35,827 nucleotides of DNA from Actinomycetes bacterium (GCA_026708005.1 JAPOVR010000168.1:1-35827), one strand, 5' to 3'; positions 1-8,285 are shown, numbered from the stretch's first letter. Numbers and translations: made by a program. Notes: a model not told the origin generated them from the letters alone.

Positions 1-465
1 CCCAACAACCCACACCCCCACCCCACAAACCCCCACACACACCAAGAGACAGGCCACCAGAAACGCGCCCTGTCCCATCACGACTGCTGGCCTTCCTGTG
101 AACCGGCCGTAGACCTCCGCCATGACGCCCGCGAGAGACTCCTCACGCACGAGAACGGCCCGCACGTTCGATGTGTGGTCGTAGAGCGCGTCGTAGAGCT
201 TGACCGTGTACCCGCCGGGGACACCGAAAACGACGTCGGCGCCCTCCTCCTCGACCACGCGGATTACGGCCTCGCTGACATCAACGTCCTCGCCAAACAG
301 GCGCTCTGTCGTCATCTGCACGCCCTCTTGCTCATGATTCGCGCACGTGGATGCTCGCTTGGCCAAGAGCATTCCGCCACAGAGGTTGACCGGGCAGCGG
401 CTCTTCCCGGTGACCTTCTCGAGCCCTCCTGAGCGCACGAGAAGCTCCGCTTGAATGTGTTTCAT
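1..465 (-). CDS. ThDP-dependent enzyme, acetolactate-synthase-like, N-terminal part (3' end off window)
   Basis: The frame runs from an ATG at 465 off the left edge, giving 155 visible codons. A strong ribosome site (GAGGAG) sits just upstream of this ATG. From an internal ATG at 315 the protein reads like the pyrimidine-binding domain of thiamine-diphosphate enzymes (acetolactate synthase, sulfopyruvate or benzoylformate decarboxylase type): VFGVPGG, then REESLAGVMAEVYGR with the conserved catalytic glutamate, then PAVVMGQGAF. The preceding 50 residues include several cysteines (CPVNLCGG, TCANHEQEG) and are not part of the family as I know it, so the true start could be 315. The last 17 or so codons lie in C/A-rich low-complexity DNA and translate to a V/G/C string, which is probably contig-end noise. 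Substrate cannot be named. It shares strand with the SDR upstream and probably belongs to the same catabolic cluster. Confidence 0.6.
   Translation of the reverse strand, partial: MKHIQAELLVRSGGLEKVTGKSRCPVNLCGGMLLAKRASTCANHEQEGVQMTTERLFGEDVDVSEAVIRVVEEEGADVVFGVPGGYTVKLYDALYDHTSNVRAVLVREESLAGVMAEVYGRFTGRPAVVMGQGAFLVACLLVCVGVCGVGVWVVG
8..21 (+). repeat. left copy of 14-bp terminal inverted repeat
   Basis: ACCCACACCCCCAC at the left end is the exact reverse complement of bases 35807-35820. Both lie in low-complexity sequence, so a shared sequencing or assembly artefact is likely. Confidence 0.5.
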
Positions 466-595
466 CGACGGTCTCCTCAGGACTCCGGTCGTGGCGGGGG
501 TGCGCAACGCTACAGCCTTACACGTCGGGCTACCCGCTGCGCCGGGCTCGGCTGCAGCGACCTCTGCGCCCGCGGCAGACGCAGTCGATCGCACG

Positions 596-1509
596 CTAGA
601 AGTCAAAGTCCTGGGCCACCCCGAAGCTTGTGAGATGGGCACGCTGCTGCGTCGCCGCGCTCTCGTTGTGCGCGTCGACGCCTGCCGTCACGACGGAACC
701 CACGACCGTCCTCAAAGGCCGCTCCAAGAACGGAGTCTCGATCAGCGCGAGCACAGCCTCGGCAACCTCCCGGGGATCGGGCCAACCTGCGCTTTGCACG
801 AGCGCTCCCGCGTGTTCGAACATCCGATCTTGGATCGGGTCGAACGCCACGTAGGCGCCGAGCCTCGACGAGTCCTCAGGCCCCATGATCTTGCCGAAGA
901 TCTCGGTCGGAAACCAGCCGGGCTCGATGATTGCCGAGTCGATGCCGAGCGGCCGCAGCTCGTAGCGGTATACCTCAGCCATCGCCTCGAGCGCATGTTT
1001 GCTCGCCGCGTAGGCCCCCATGAACGGAACCGTCAGGCGGCCGAGGTTTGACGAGATGTGGATGAGCAGACCGGCGCCCTGCTGCCGCATGGACGGAAGC
1101 ACGGCACGGTTGACTCGCTGGGCGCCGAGCACGTTGACGTCGAGAATCCGTGCGAACTGCTCGGCTGTGAAGCATTCGAGATAGCCGGCCGCACCAACAC
1201 CCGCGTTGTTGACGAGAACGTCGATGCGCCCCGCCCTGGTGATCGCGCCGCCTCAACGGCCGCCTCGATCGAGGCAGCGTCGGTGAGCTCAAGCTCCACC
1301 ACCTCCAACGGAGAGCCCTCCTGCTCGGCCCAGTGCTGAAGCGACGCCGCGGCATCCGCGTTGTGCCCGCCGGTGTCGTGCATCGCGGCAAAGACGTGGC
1401 GCCCCGTGTCAGCCAGCACCTGCGCAGTGATTCGGCCAAGGCCACTGCTGGTCCCCGTGGCGAGGACGGCTTCAGCCCGCTCAGCCACGCGCGTGCGCCG
1501 AGACGCCAT
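596..1509 (-). pseudogene. short-chain dehydrogenase/reductase, broken by a one-base frameshift
   Basis: Two minus-strand frames together make one classical SDR. The first (start 1509) carries the Rossmann motif TGTSSGLG and runs to about 1243. The second, to the stop at 596, carries the catalytic serine region (HISSNLG) and the YAASK active-site Tyr/Lys. The dinucleotide-fold NNAG motif reads correctly only after the shift (RIDVLVNNAG). The combined span is 914 bases, one short of 305 codons. The junction reads GAGGCGGCGCGATC; adding one G gives an uninterrupted EAAAITRAGRIDV. This fits either a real deletion or a sequencing under-call. Intact, it would be an NAD(P)-dependent oxidoreductase of about 304 residues, the usual length. 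The substrate is unknown. About 130 bp separate its stop from the ThDP enzyme downstream. Confidence 0.8.
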
Positions 1510-2225
1510 CAGCCTGACGGATCACAGAGAACACACAGGGCACAGCACGGCAGATTCAATCACAGCCGTGGCCTTTTCGATGGCCGGCGGTCGGTGCACA
1601 CGCGGCAGGTTGGGCCCCGTGTCCGCGATGGCTCTGACGTCCACCGCCGAGTCAGGCGAGTGGCTTTCGCTGATCGGCGCTCTGCAGCGGATCGGTACGC
1701 CGCGGCTCGTCGACCCATGCCTCTCGTGAAGCTTCCATTCCGGGCCTGCGGCTGCGAACACGGCAAACGGTTGCCTTGCTGCACTCGAAAGCGCTCGGTG
1801 GCTTGGCTTACCCCGTCCATGCAACTGGATATGCCCGAGGCGGGCCACGCCGTTGCTGTTGATCGGAGACGTAGAGACAGTGCGTCCTACCATCTGACGG
1901 CACCCCGCTCGCATGCGCTCGTTTGCCCGTGCATCCCGGAGTGAACCGCGAGGCCGGAAGCGAATCGTCTATACCTTGGCGATGGCTCCACAGGCTCCGA
2001 ATCGCAGCGCATGATCGACCAGGCAGAGATCTGGCACACCCTCGCGAGGCGCGCGGCACTTCCGTCACCGGCACGTTCGTTTGCCCGCGCTAGCATCAGA
2101 AGTGGGTGGTGGCTCGGGGTGGCCCCGAGGACGCTGGCCAGAATGGGCCTGTTCTGGATGGGCATGGCCGCCAGTGCCACCAGCTCTGAAGGAAGGGCGG
2201 CTGGCCGCGTTCTCCGGATGCCGAC
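1510..2225. other. 716-bp gene-free gap between divergent catabolic genes
   Basis: No convincing complete gene is visible on either strand. A minus-strand frame (about 1893-1522) contains RLGHIQLH, which resembles the first beta strand of vicinal-oxygen-chelate dioxygenases, but nothing of that fold follows in any frame, so at most it is a remnant. The gap separates the minus-strand SDR from the plus-strand ligase and must contain both promoters. I could not pick convincing -35/-10 pairs. Confidence 0.4.
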
Positions 2226-3587
2226 GTGAGCGCCCCATGGCCGTCCAGCAGCCGCGTCCAGCTACCGGAGCGCACATCCGCATACTGGGCGCCCGAAGAG
2301 ACCATGAACCCTGCACGGCGGCGCGAAATCATCCTAGGGAAGCTCCAGGCTCAGATGCGCTACTGCTGGGAGCACTCACCCTTCTACCGTGCACTCTGGA
2401 GCGACGCCGGCGTCTTCCCGGAGTCCCTGCGCAGCCTTGACGACCTCGTGCGCTTCCCCTACGTCAAGAAAGACACCATCCGGGCCGACCAGGCTGAGCA
2501 TCCCCCGTTCGGCTCAAACGTCTGCTGCCCGCCGGAGGCGATCGCACACCTCCATGGAACGTCGGGAACAACCGGCCAGCCCACGGCATTCGCGATCTCC
2601 CGCGACGACTGGCTGCGCATCGCCGCCGCCCACGCACGGATCATGTGGAGCTTCGGCCTCCGTCCCGGCGACACCGTCTTCATCGGCTCGTTCTTCAGCC
2701 TCTATCTCGGAAGCTGGGGCGCGCTGATCGGCGCGGAGGCACTCGGCGCTCGGGCGTTTCCGTTTGGGGCTGGTGTTCCAGGGCAAACCGAGCGTGCCCT
2801 CGAATACCTCGATCTGATTCGCCCAGCTGGCTTCTACGGTACTCCGTCGTACGCCCTCCACCTGGCGAAGGTCGCCCAGGCGCACGGCGTCGACCCGCGC
2901 GGCTTCGGATTCCGCACGATGTTCTTCTCCGGCGAGCCCGGAGCCGGGATCCCCGCGACGAAGCGTCGAATCGAAGAGACCTTCGGCGCAAGCTGCGTCG
3001 ACACCGGCTCAATGGCCGAGATGACGCCGTGGATGACCAATGCCGAGTGCTCTCACCGGCAGGGCATGCATCTTTGGGAGGACATCGTGTTCACCGAGAT
3101 CATCGACCCAGACTCCGGCAGCCCGATCAAGGATGAAGGCGAAGGCGTGCCCGTCTATACACACCTCGAGCGCACGTCGCAGCCAATGATCCGGCTCTGG
3201 TCGGGCGACCTCACCTCGGTGACAGACGATCCGTGCCCGTGCGGCCGCACATACCGGCGGCTTCCGGACGGGATCTACGGTCGGGTCGATGACATGCTGA
3301 TTGTCCGTGGAGTCAACGTCTACCCCAACGTGGTCGAGAACGCGCTGGCGCAGATCCCGGGCGTCGGCCCCGAGTACCGCATTGTCGTCGAGCGCCCAGG
3401 CGAGCTCGATGTTCTCACCGTCGAGATCGAGTGCCTCGACACGTCAATTGCAAGCACCGTCGGGGACCGCGTGAAGCACGCCACCGGGGTCAGCCCTCTT
3501 GTGACCGTCCATCCCCCCAACACGCTGGAGACGACCGAGTTCAAGTCTCGCCGCGTCGATGATCGGCGCCCCGCGAGCCGCGCTTGA
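2226..3587 (+). CDS. phenylacetate-CoA ligase-like acyl-CoA synthetase
   Basis: An adenylate-forming enzyme of the PaaK type that would activate a carboxylic acid, often aromatic, to its CoA thioester using ATP. The 453-residue length is normal for PaaK. The N-terminal stretch SAYWAPEE, with SPFYR further on, is typical. The ATP-binding loop HGTSGTTGQPT lies near residue 110. The C-terminal part has DDMLIVRGVNVYPNVVEN, the hinge and lid motif of the family, preceded by a CPCGRTYRR segment. The GTG at 2226 is chosen because the family-conserved AYW region lies upstream of the next in-frame ATG (2304); no clear Shine-Dalgarno is seen, so the start is uncertain. The next gene starts 80 bp downstream on the same strand, so co-transcription is likely. 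The substrate is not deducible. Confidence 0.85.
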   Translation: MSAPWPSSSRVQLPERTSAYWAPEETMNPARRREIILGKLQAQMRYCWEHSPFYRALWSDAGVFPESLRSLDDLVRFPYVKKDTIRADQAEHPPFGSNVCCPPEAIAHLHGTSGTTGQPTAFAISRDDWLRIAAAHARIMWSFGLRPGDTVFIGSFFSLYLGSWGALIGAEALGARAFPFGAGVPGQTERALEYLDLIRPAGFYGTPSYALHLAKVAQAHGVDPRGFGFRTMFFSGEPGAGIPATKRRIEETFGASCVDTGSMAEMTPWMTNAECSHRQGMHLWEDIVFTEIIDPDSGSPIKDEGEGVPVYTHLERTSQPMIRLWSGDLTSVTDDPCPCGRTYRRLPDGIYGRVDDMLIVRGVNVYPNVVENALAQIPGVGPEYRIVVERPGELDVLTVEIECLDTSIASTVGDRVKHATGVSPLVTVHPPNTLETTEFKSRRVDDRRPASRA

Positions 3588-3667
3588 GCGGCTCCCACGC
3601 GCCTACACGCCCCCGCGCCGGCCGACCCTGCGATGATCCCCGCCAGCAACACGAACAGGAGGGCTCA

Positions 3668-4411
3668 ATGAGCACGGAAAACGCAAGGAGCACGGCCAGC
3701 GGGGTCAAGAGCCAGCGCGGCACGACGTTGATCGATCTCTCGACCGATCTCTTCAGCGGCATGCCTGCCCATGCGTTCTTCCCCTCCCCCATCATCCTCC
3801 CCTATGTAGACCATCTCCAGGCGAAAGCCGCGGGCCTCGGCGAGCCGGGCGACCCGATGACCTATGCCATCAACTACATCTCGATGCTCGAGCACGTCGG
3901 CACGCACGTCGACGCCCCGTACCACATCGGCGTTGACGGCGCGCCGATCGACCAGATGCCCCTCGACTGGTTTACCGGCAAGGCAGTCGTGCTCGACCTG
4001 CGCCATATCCCCGATCTCGCGTTCATCAACGTCGAGGAGCTCGAGAAGGCAGAAGCCGCGTCCGGCGTCGAGATCGACGGCCACATCGTCCTCATGTGCA
4101 GCGGCTTCCACGCACGCCACTGGCCGAACCGCGAGATTGTGACAAACAACCCCGGTCTCACCTACGAGGCGTCACTCTGGCTTGCAGAGCGCTCGCGCAT
4201 CCACGGGGTCGAAGGCCCGTCTACCGACACGGCCGGCACCAAGGAGTTCCCGAACCACCGCGTCTGCCGCGACAAGGGGATGATCCACTACGAGTTTCTC
4301 TGCAACCTCGAGGGCTTGGTCGGCAAGGGTGAATTCCAGTTCCACGGCTTCCCGCTCAAGTGGAAGGACGGCACGGGCTCGCCGGTTCGCGCGCTGGCTG
4401 AGCTCCCCTAG
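3668..4411 (+). CDS. cyclase family protein (kynurenine-formamidase-like metal hydrolase)
   Basis: A member of the putative cyclase/arylformamidase family (PF04199 type), metal-dependent hydrolases that open cyclic or amide substrates such as N-formylkynurenine or isatin. The signature HxGTHxDxPxH is visible as EHVGTHVDAPYH, with H76, H80, D82 and H86 as likely metal ligands. The protein has 247 residues from the ATG at 3668. That start is preceded by AGGAGGG at ideal distance; the longer frame from 3584 would overlap the ligase gene and is unlikely. It sits between a CoA ligase and a thioesterase, which suggests a ring-cleavage or ring-opening step in degradation of an aromatic or heterocyclic compound. 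The exact reaction is inference. Confidence 0.85.
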   Translation: MSTENARSTASGVKSQRGTTLIDLSTDLFSGMPAHAFFPSPIILPYVDHLQAKAAGLGEPGDPMTYAINYISMLEHVGTHVDAPYHIGVDGAPIDQMPLDWFTGKAVVLDLRHIPDLAFINVEELEKAEAASGVEIDGHIVLMCSGFHARHWPNREIVTNNPGLTYEASLWLAERSRIHGVEGPSTDTAGTKEFPNHRVCRDKGMIHYEFLCNLEGLVGKGEFQFHGFPLKWKDGTGSPVRALAELP

Positions 4412-4661
4412 GCACGCCCCACGTGAACGCCCAGAGGGTAGGAGCACGTCCGTGAGCAGCAAGCACGACAACGACAGAGTCCCGCCGAGACGTTGATCCC
4501 GCAGGCGAGGAAGGGCCTACTGCTATCTCGCCGAGAAGGTCGGCCGTCTACCTGGCAAGCGAGCTCCCGAGCTGGGCCACCGCAGCGACGGTTGCCGAGG
4601 GCGCCAGCACGACCGCTAGGCAGGTCAGCTGGAGGCCTGGCGAGCCCGTGGAGGACGAGCA
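4412..4661 (+). other. 250-bp intergenic segment
   Basis: Nothing recognisable. A 14-codon frame begins at the GTG at 4452 behind a possible ribosome site (GTAGGAG), but it stops quickly and its continuation in other frames matches no family I know. A short purine-rich stretch (GAGGACGAG) just before 4662 serves as ribosome site for the thioesterase. Confidence 0.4.
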
Positions 4662-5075
4662 ATGCCAACGCAAGCTGACTTCGACGCGTGGGTCCAGCTC
4701 GGCGAGCGAGGCCTCGCCGGCACACTCGGGATCGTCCCGGTCGAGTACAGCCCCGGCGTCATGCGACTCGCCCTTGATGTTGATCAGAGTCACCTCGCGC
4801 CCAACGGCTACCTGCACGGAGGCTGTGTCGTAAGCGTTGCCGACGCCGCCTGCGGCTACGGCTGCCGGATGAACCTCCCCGAGGGCGTAAGCGGCTTCAC
4901 GACCGTGGAGCTCAAGGTCAACTTCCTCGGAACCGTCACCGACGGCCGGCTAACCGCCGAGGCCCGACTCGCTCACGCAGGCCGCTCGACCCAGGTGTGG
5001 GATGCAACCGTCACGAGCGAGAGCGCACGGTCGATCGCCCTTCTCCGTGCAACACAGATCCTCTTCTACGAATGA
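4662..5075 (+). CDS. PaaI-type hotdog-fold acyl-CoA thioesterase
   Basis: A 137-residue single-domain hotdog protein, the usual size for PaaI/4-hydroxybenzoyl-CoA-type thioesterases that hydrolyse aryl- or acyl-CoA and release free CoA. The conserved NGYLHGG motif on the central helix (His52) is followed by VADAACGYG, with D61 in the usual acidic catalytic position. The start at 4662 has GAGGACGAG a few bases upstream. In phenylacetate and related aerobic CoA pathways such enzymes rescue CoA trapped in dead-end intermediates; with a PaaK-like ligase 1 kb upstream a similar role is plausible here, but that is inferred from context. Confidence 0.85.
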   Translation: MPTQADFDAWVQLGERGLAGTLGIVPVEYSPGVMRLALDVDQSHLAPNGYLHGGCVVSVADAACGYGCRMNLPEGVSGFTTVELKVNFLGTVTDGRLTAEARLAHAGRSTQVWDATVTSESARSIALLRATQILFYE

Positions 5076-5322
5076 CGTGTCGCTCCACAAGCCGTGAAAG
5101 CCACTACCGCTCACGCCCTGCGGCGGGGCTCAGGCCCCCAACCCGCCGCCTTAGGATGGGCGGCTGGCGAGGTCGGGTCGAGGCACCGTCTTTACGGCCA
5201 GCCGTCTCGAGCTGCGCACGAGGATGACCGAGACTCCCGCAGTCCCAGACCCCGAGCCACCACGATGAGACGGCCAGCTGCGATCATTCGTCATCCCCCA
5301 CGACCCCGGATTCCCTAGCACG

Positions 5323-6176
5323 GTGGCGAGGCGAGCTCTCGAGAGCTCGCCCGCATCGCGCAGACGCCGAAAGCCCTCGCCTCGCCATGGGGGCTTCCTG
5401 AGGGCGCAGGCGACGTCCGCGCGCACGGCACCCGATGCTGACGCGGTCGGCACCCGCGCGAAGTGGGGCGTGACCATCCCGTCGGCCAACACCGTCGTCG
5501 AGCACGACCTCAACCGCGTGCGCCCGGAGGGGATCACGTTCCACGCAGGGCGCATGTACCTCGAGACGACCGGCCTCTCATCAGATGAGGCGTTCGGGAC
5601 GGTCCAGCACCAGATCAGACGCTCGATTGCGACTGCGATCCGCGACGTCTTGACCTGCGAGCCCGACTACCTCGTCATGGGGATGTCGGCTGAGACGTTC
5701 TGGGGCAGCAAGCTGGGAGGCGAGGAGTTCACCCGGGAGGTTCAGGAGCTCTCGGGTCTCGAGATATTAACCGGGGCCGCTGCGTGCGGGGCGGCGGTGG
5801 ACGCGCTGGGCATTCGACGGATCGCGGTCGTGACGCCCTATCAACCTGTGGCGACGAGCAGGTCCAGAACTTCTTCATCGAGCTCGGTATCGACGTCGTG
5901 CGCCTGCATGGGCTCAGGTGCCCAACCGCCACGGCCATCGCGGCGGTCACCGAGGCTGACCTTAGGGCCATCCTGCGCGAGCTGGACGGCTCCGATACCG
6001 ACGCGATCTTCCAGGTCGGGACCAACCTCTCCATGCCGCGTCTCGCTGACGAGATGGAGCTAACGCTCGCCAAGCCGGTTGTTGCGATCAACGCAGCAAC
6101 GCTGTGGCATGCCCTGCGGGCAAACGGCTTCGCTGATCGCTTCGAGGGTCACGGGGTGCTCCTGCGCGAGCACTAG
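5323..6176 (+). pseudogene. maleate cis-trans isomerase/Asp-Glu racemase-like protein, one-base frameshift
   Basis: Two overlapping frames form one protein of the maleate isomerase/arylmalonate decarboxylase superfamily. The first has KWGVTIPSANTVVEHDL, the usual N-terminus, and runs to VVTPYQPV near 5848. The second continues GDEQVQNFFIELGIDVVRLHG and ends with GHGVLLREH. The span is 854 bases, one short of 285 codons; restoring a third G (GTGGCGAC to GTGGGCGAC) rebuilds PVGDEQV. Maleate isomerases use two cysteines. Here the matching positions read VMGMSAETF and QVGTNLS, so neither catalytic cysteine is present. The protein, even if intact, is unlikely to isomerise maleate by the known mechanism; a divergent decarboxylase or racemase-like role is possible. 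The GTG at 5323 is the only upstream start in frame, but the conserved region begins about 40 codons later. Confidence 0.7.
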
Positions 6177-6267
6177 CCCGGGCCGGGCCTAGGAGAGTCA
6201 CCGGGCCGTCCCGGCTGCGCTCGTAGGTATTCGGCCTGACACGGCGTGCGCGTGGCAGCTCTCGCCA

Positions 6268-6286
6268 GGGCAACTGTGAGTTGCCC
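6268..6286 (+). terminator. hairpin downstream of racemase-like gene
   Basis: A perfect 7-bp stem, GGGCAAC / GTTGCCC, with loop TGTGA lies 92 bases after the stop at 6176 and is followed by CTTGTCT. The tail is only moderately T-rich, so termination is possible but unproven. Confidence 0.35.
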
Positions 6287-6592
6287 CTTGTCTACGCCCG
6301 GGCAGAGCCTCACTGTCCACCCGGGCAGGCAATGCAGCCGTGCTGCCTTTGCCCGGGTCAGGGCGGGGCGATCTGGCCATGCGGACTTGGGCACAGTCTT
6401 GTGACACTTTGGACCAGGCGGGGTTGGGCACAGTTTGTTACGCCTCTGTGCCAGATCGTGCGAAACTCGTGTGCTTTTCTGGGCTACCCTCCCCCCAGGT
6501 GGTGGGGGGGGGTGGTTTGCCTATTGCGGCCGCTGGGCGGCGCCTTGGCAGCGACTCGGCGGCTTTGTCCGTCCCGGCTTCGCCACGCCCCT

Positions 6593-6803
6593 CCCTCGCA
6601 CAGGAGACGTCGAGCAGCCCACCTCGACCCGCAGCGGCAGTGAGCGTGCGCTCCGGCCCTCGCACGAGGAACGTCGAGTAGCCCACCGCCAAGCGTCCAC
6701 GGATCGGCCGATCCGCAGTCCGCAACCGCGGCACGCTTGACCGAATCTGAACGCCGCACCGGTCTAGAACGGGCCGATCCACAGTTCGCGACCCACACGC
6801 TCC
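6593..6803. repeat. two pairs of imperfect direct repeats, 64-66 bp apart
   Basis: A 31-bp element beginning CCCTCGCAC and ending TCGAGCAGCCCACC at 6593-6623 recurs as 6657-6687 (TCGAGTAGCCCACC), 64 bp away. A second element, GGCCGATCCGCAGTCCGC at 6706, recurs as GGCCGATCCACAGTTCGC at 6772, 66 bp away. Both pairs have spacing close to the 61-bp period of the array that follows, hinting that the whole stretch descends from one repeated unit. Confidence 0.5.
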
Positions 6804-6861
6804 CACTGCCCGCCAGCCCCGCGGCAGCACCTAGAGCGGTTAGACCAAGCACGCCCGGCCG

Positions 6862-7193
6862 GCTCGCTCCCTAGATGCCTGAGGCAAGCGAGGCGGGCCT
6901 GCTCCCTCTCCCGTGCCACCGGGCTCGTTCCCTACGCGTCTGGGGCAGGCGCGGCGGGCCGATACCCGAGCTTCTGCCCGATCGCTCGCTCCCTCCACGC
7001 CTGGAGCAAGCACGTCGCGCTGTTCGAGCTCAACCCCGCCGGGCTGGCGCCCTAGACGTCCAGGACAAGCGAGTCTGGGAGTCTTCGAGCCCGACCAAGC
7101 ATGGCCTGCGCCCTGGGCGCCTGGGGCAAACGCCCACCGCTGGACTCGCTCAAAAAGCCTTGGTGGCTGCCCCCTACGCGCCCGGGACAAGCG
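6862..7193. repeat. six-copy array, 29-bp hairpin core every 61 bp
   Basis: Cores start at 6862, 6923, 6984, 7043, 7104 and 7165, so the intervals are 61, 61, 59, 61 and 61 bp. The 29-bp consensus begins GCTCGCKCCCTAGACG and ends CCTGGGGCAAGCG. CCCT is invariant, and the copies differ from the consensus at several positions each. The core can fold: CCCTAG pairs with CTGGGG around a 4-base loop, and CGCT pairs with AGCG outside. Intervening segments are 32 bp (one is 30), exactly type I-E CRISPR geometry. However, the cores are far too divergent for an active array, the intervening segments share weak similarity (a recurring CGAGC), and no cas gene is present. I read it as a degenerate 61-bp minisatellite or, less likely, a decayed CRISPR. 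Period 61 is not a multiple of three, so it is not a protein repeat. The last copy overlaps the hydrolase stop codon. Confidence 0.65.
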
Positions 7194-8112
7194 CGCCGGC
7201 AAGCACCTCGGCGCACTCGTCGAGGCAGTCGTCGGCTCGATCGATCACTGCGCGCATCCGGAAGAACCCGTGGAGCAGGCCACCGTAGCGCGTGCGCGTG
7301 ACGGGAACGCCTGCCGCCGCCAGCCGATCGGCGTAGGCCTCGCCCTCGTCTCTGAGCGTGTCGTACTCGGCGGTGATGACGTGCGCCGGTGCGATGCCGG
7401 CGACATCCTTAGCGCGCAGCGGCGAGGCGTCCGGGTGCGTTCGATCGCCATCGGGGCCCACGTAACACGCCCAGAACCACCTCATCGAGGCGATCGAGGG
7501 GCCGACAGCGTCGTTCTCCGCATAAGACGGGCGCTCGAAATCCCCGTCGGTGACCGGGAAGACGAGCAGCTGGCAGGCGAGCTCCAGCCCGTGGTCGCGA
7601 GCCCTGCGCGCAACGACCGCCGCAAGCGCGCCGCCTGCGCTATCGCCGGCCACCGCAACCGCACCCGGCCGCGCGCCAAGGGAGGGACCGTGCTCGGCCA
7701 CCCAGACGGTCGCTACCCACGCATCTTCGAGGCCGGCGGGAAACGGGTGCTCCGGCGCGAGGCGGTAATCGACCGCCGCCACGAGACAGCCAGACCGCGC
7801 GCAGAGGGCCCGACAGACGCCGTCGTGCGACTCGAGATCACCGATGACCCAGCCGCCGCCATGGAAGTAGACGACGGTCGGCACGTCGTCCACGACACCC
7901 TCCGGCCGGTAGAAGCGCACCGGTAAGCGGCCCCCTGGTCCCGGCAGCACGACGTCTGTGGTCGCCCCGACTGGGTCAACCGGCCCGAACAGCTCGGCGT
8001 AGCTGGCGTTCAGCCGACGACGCGCGGCGTCGGGAGCCAGCTCGGTAACAGGGAAGGAGCCCGCAGCCGAGAGGCTGTCGAGGTGGGCGCGAGCCTGCGG
8101 ATCGAGTGGCAT
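7174..8112 (-). CDS. alpha/beta hydrolase of the hormone-sensitive-lipase family
   Basis: A 312-residue serine esterase/lipase of the HSL (bacterial family IV) type. The oxyanion motif HGGGW is at 84-88, the nucleophile elbow GDSAGG puts Ser158 as nucleophile, ITAEYDTLRDEG supplies Asp251 and LLHGFF supplies His281, so the full catalytic triad is present. The length is typical. There is no signal peptide, so it is probably a cytoplasmic carboxylesterase. The start at 8112 gives a normal family N-terminus (MPLDPQ). It is divergent from acnA, with 228 bp between the starts. The stop TAG lies inside the last copy of the 61-bp repeat array, so the repeats form its immediate 3' flank. Confidence 0.9.
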   Translation of the reverse strand: MPLDPQARAHLDSLSAAGSFPVTELAPDAARRRLNASYAELFGPVDPVGATTDVVLPGPGGRLPVRFYRPEGVVDDVPTVVYFHGGGWVIGDLESHDGVCRALCARSGCLVAAVDYRLAPEHPFPAGLEDAWVATVWVAEHGPSLGARPGAVAVAGDSAGGALAAVVARRARDHGLELACQLLVFPVTDGDFERPSYAENDAVGPSIASMRWFWACYVGPDGDRTHPDASPLRAKDVAGIAPAHVITAEYDTLRDEGEAYADRLAAAGVPVTRTRYGGLLHGFFRMRAVIDRADDCLDECAEVLAGALVPGA

Positions 8113-8285
8113 GTGTCTCAGCGGTCAGACCGGATGCGCAGCGCCTCGGCCCCCCGAAGACCGGGAGAGGCCTGCGTGTGCTCGTCGATCGGCACCGGGC
8201 AAGGGTAGAGGATCGCCGAAGCCGAGTCGTCACGTAGCCCCCCGCTGCAGGGCGTGGTGAGCGCTTCGGTAGTGTGGTGGAAGCT

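Larger units (their letters stand above)
6177..7173. other. 997-bp gene-free region filled with degenerate repeats
   Basis: No gene is supported on either strand; the long plus-strand frame from 6913 is the antisense shadow of the hydrolase. The region contains a hairpin after the racemase-like gene, a 10-bp direct repeat TTGGGCACAG at 6387 and 6424, a C-run facing a run of nine Gs (about 6487-6512), two pairs of imperfect repeats 64-66 bp apart, and a six-copy array with 61-bp period reaching the 3' end of the hydrolase gene. Confidence 0.6.

Noticed and set aside
1522-1893. Possible vicinal-oxygen-chelate dioxygenase gene
   Set aside because: Only an eight-residue match (RLGHIQLH) to the first strand; no metal ligands or later motifs in any frame.
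6862-7193. Active CRISPR array
   Set aside because: Repeats differ at many positions, the intervening segments share weak similarity, no leader or cas gene is visible. Kept as a degenerate repeat instead.
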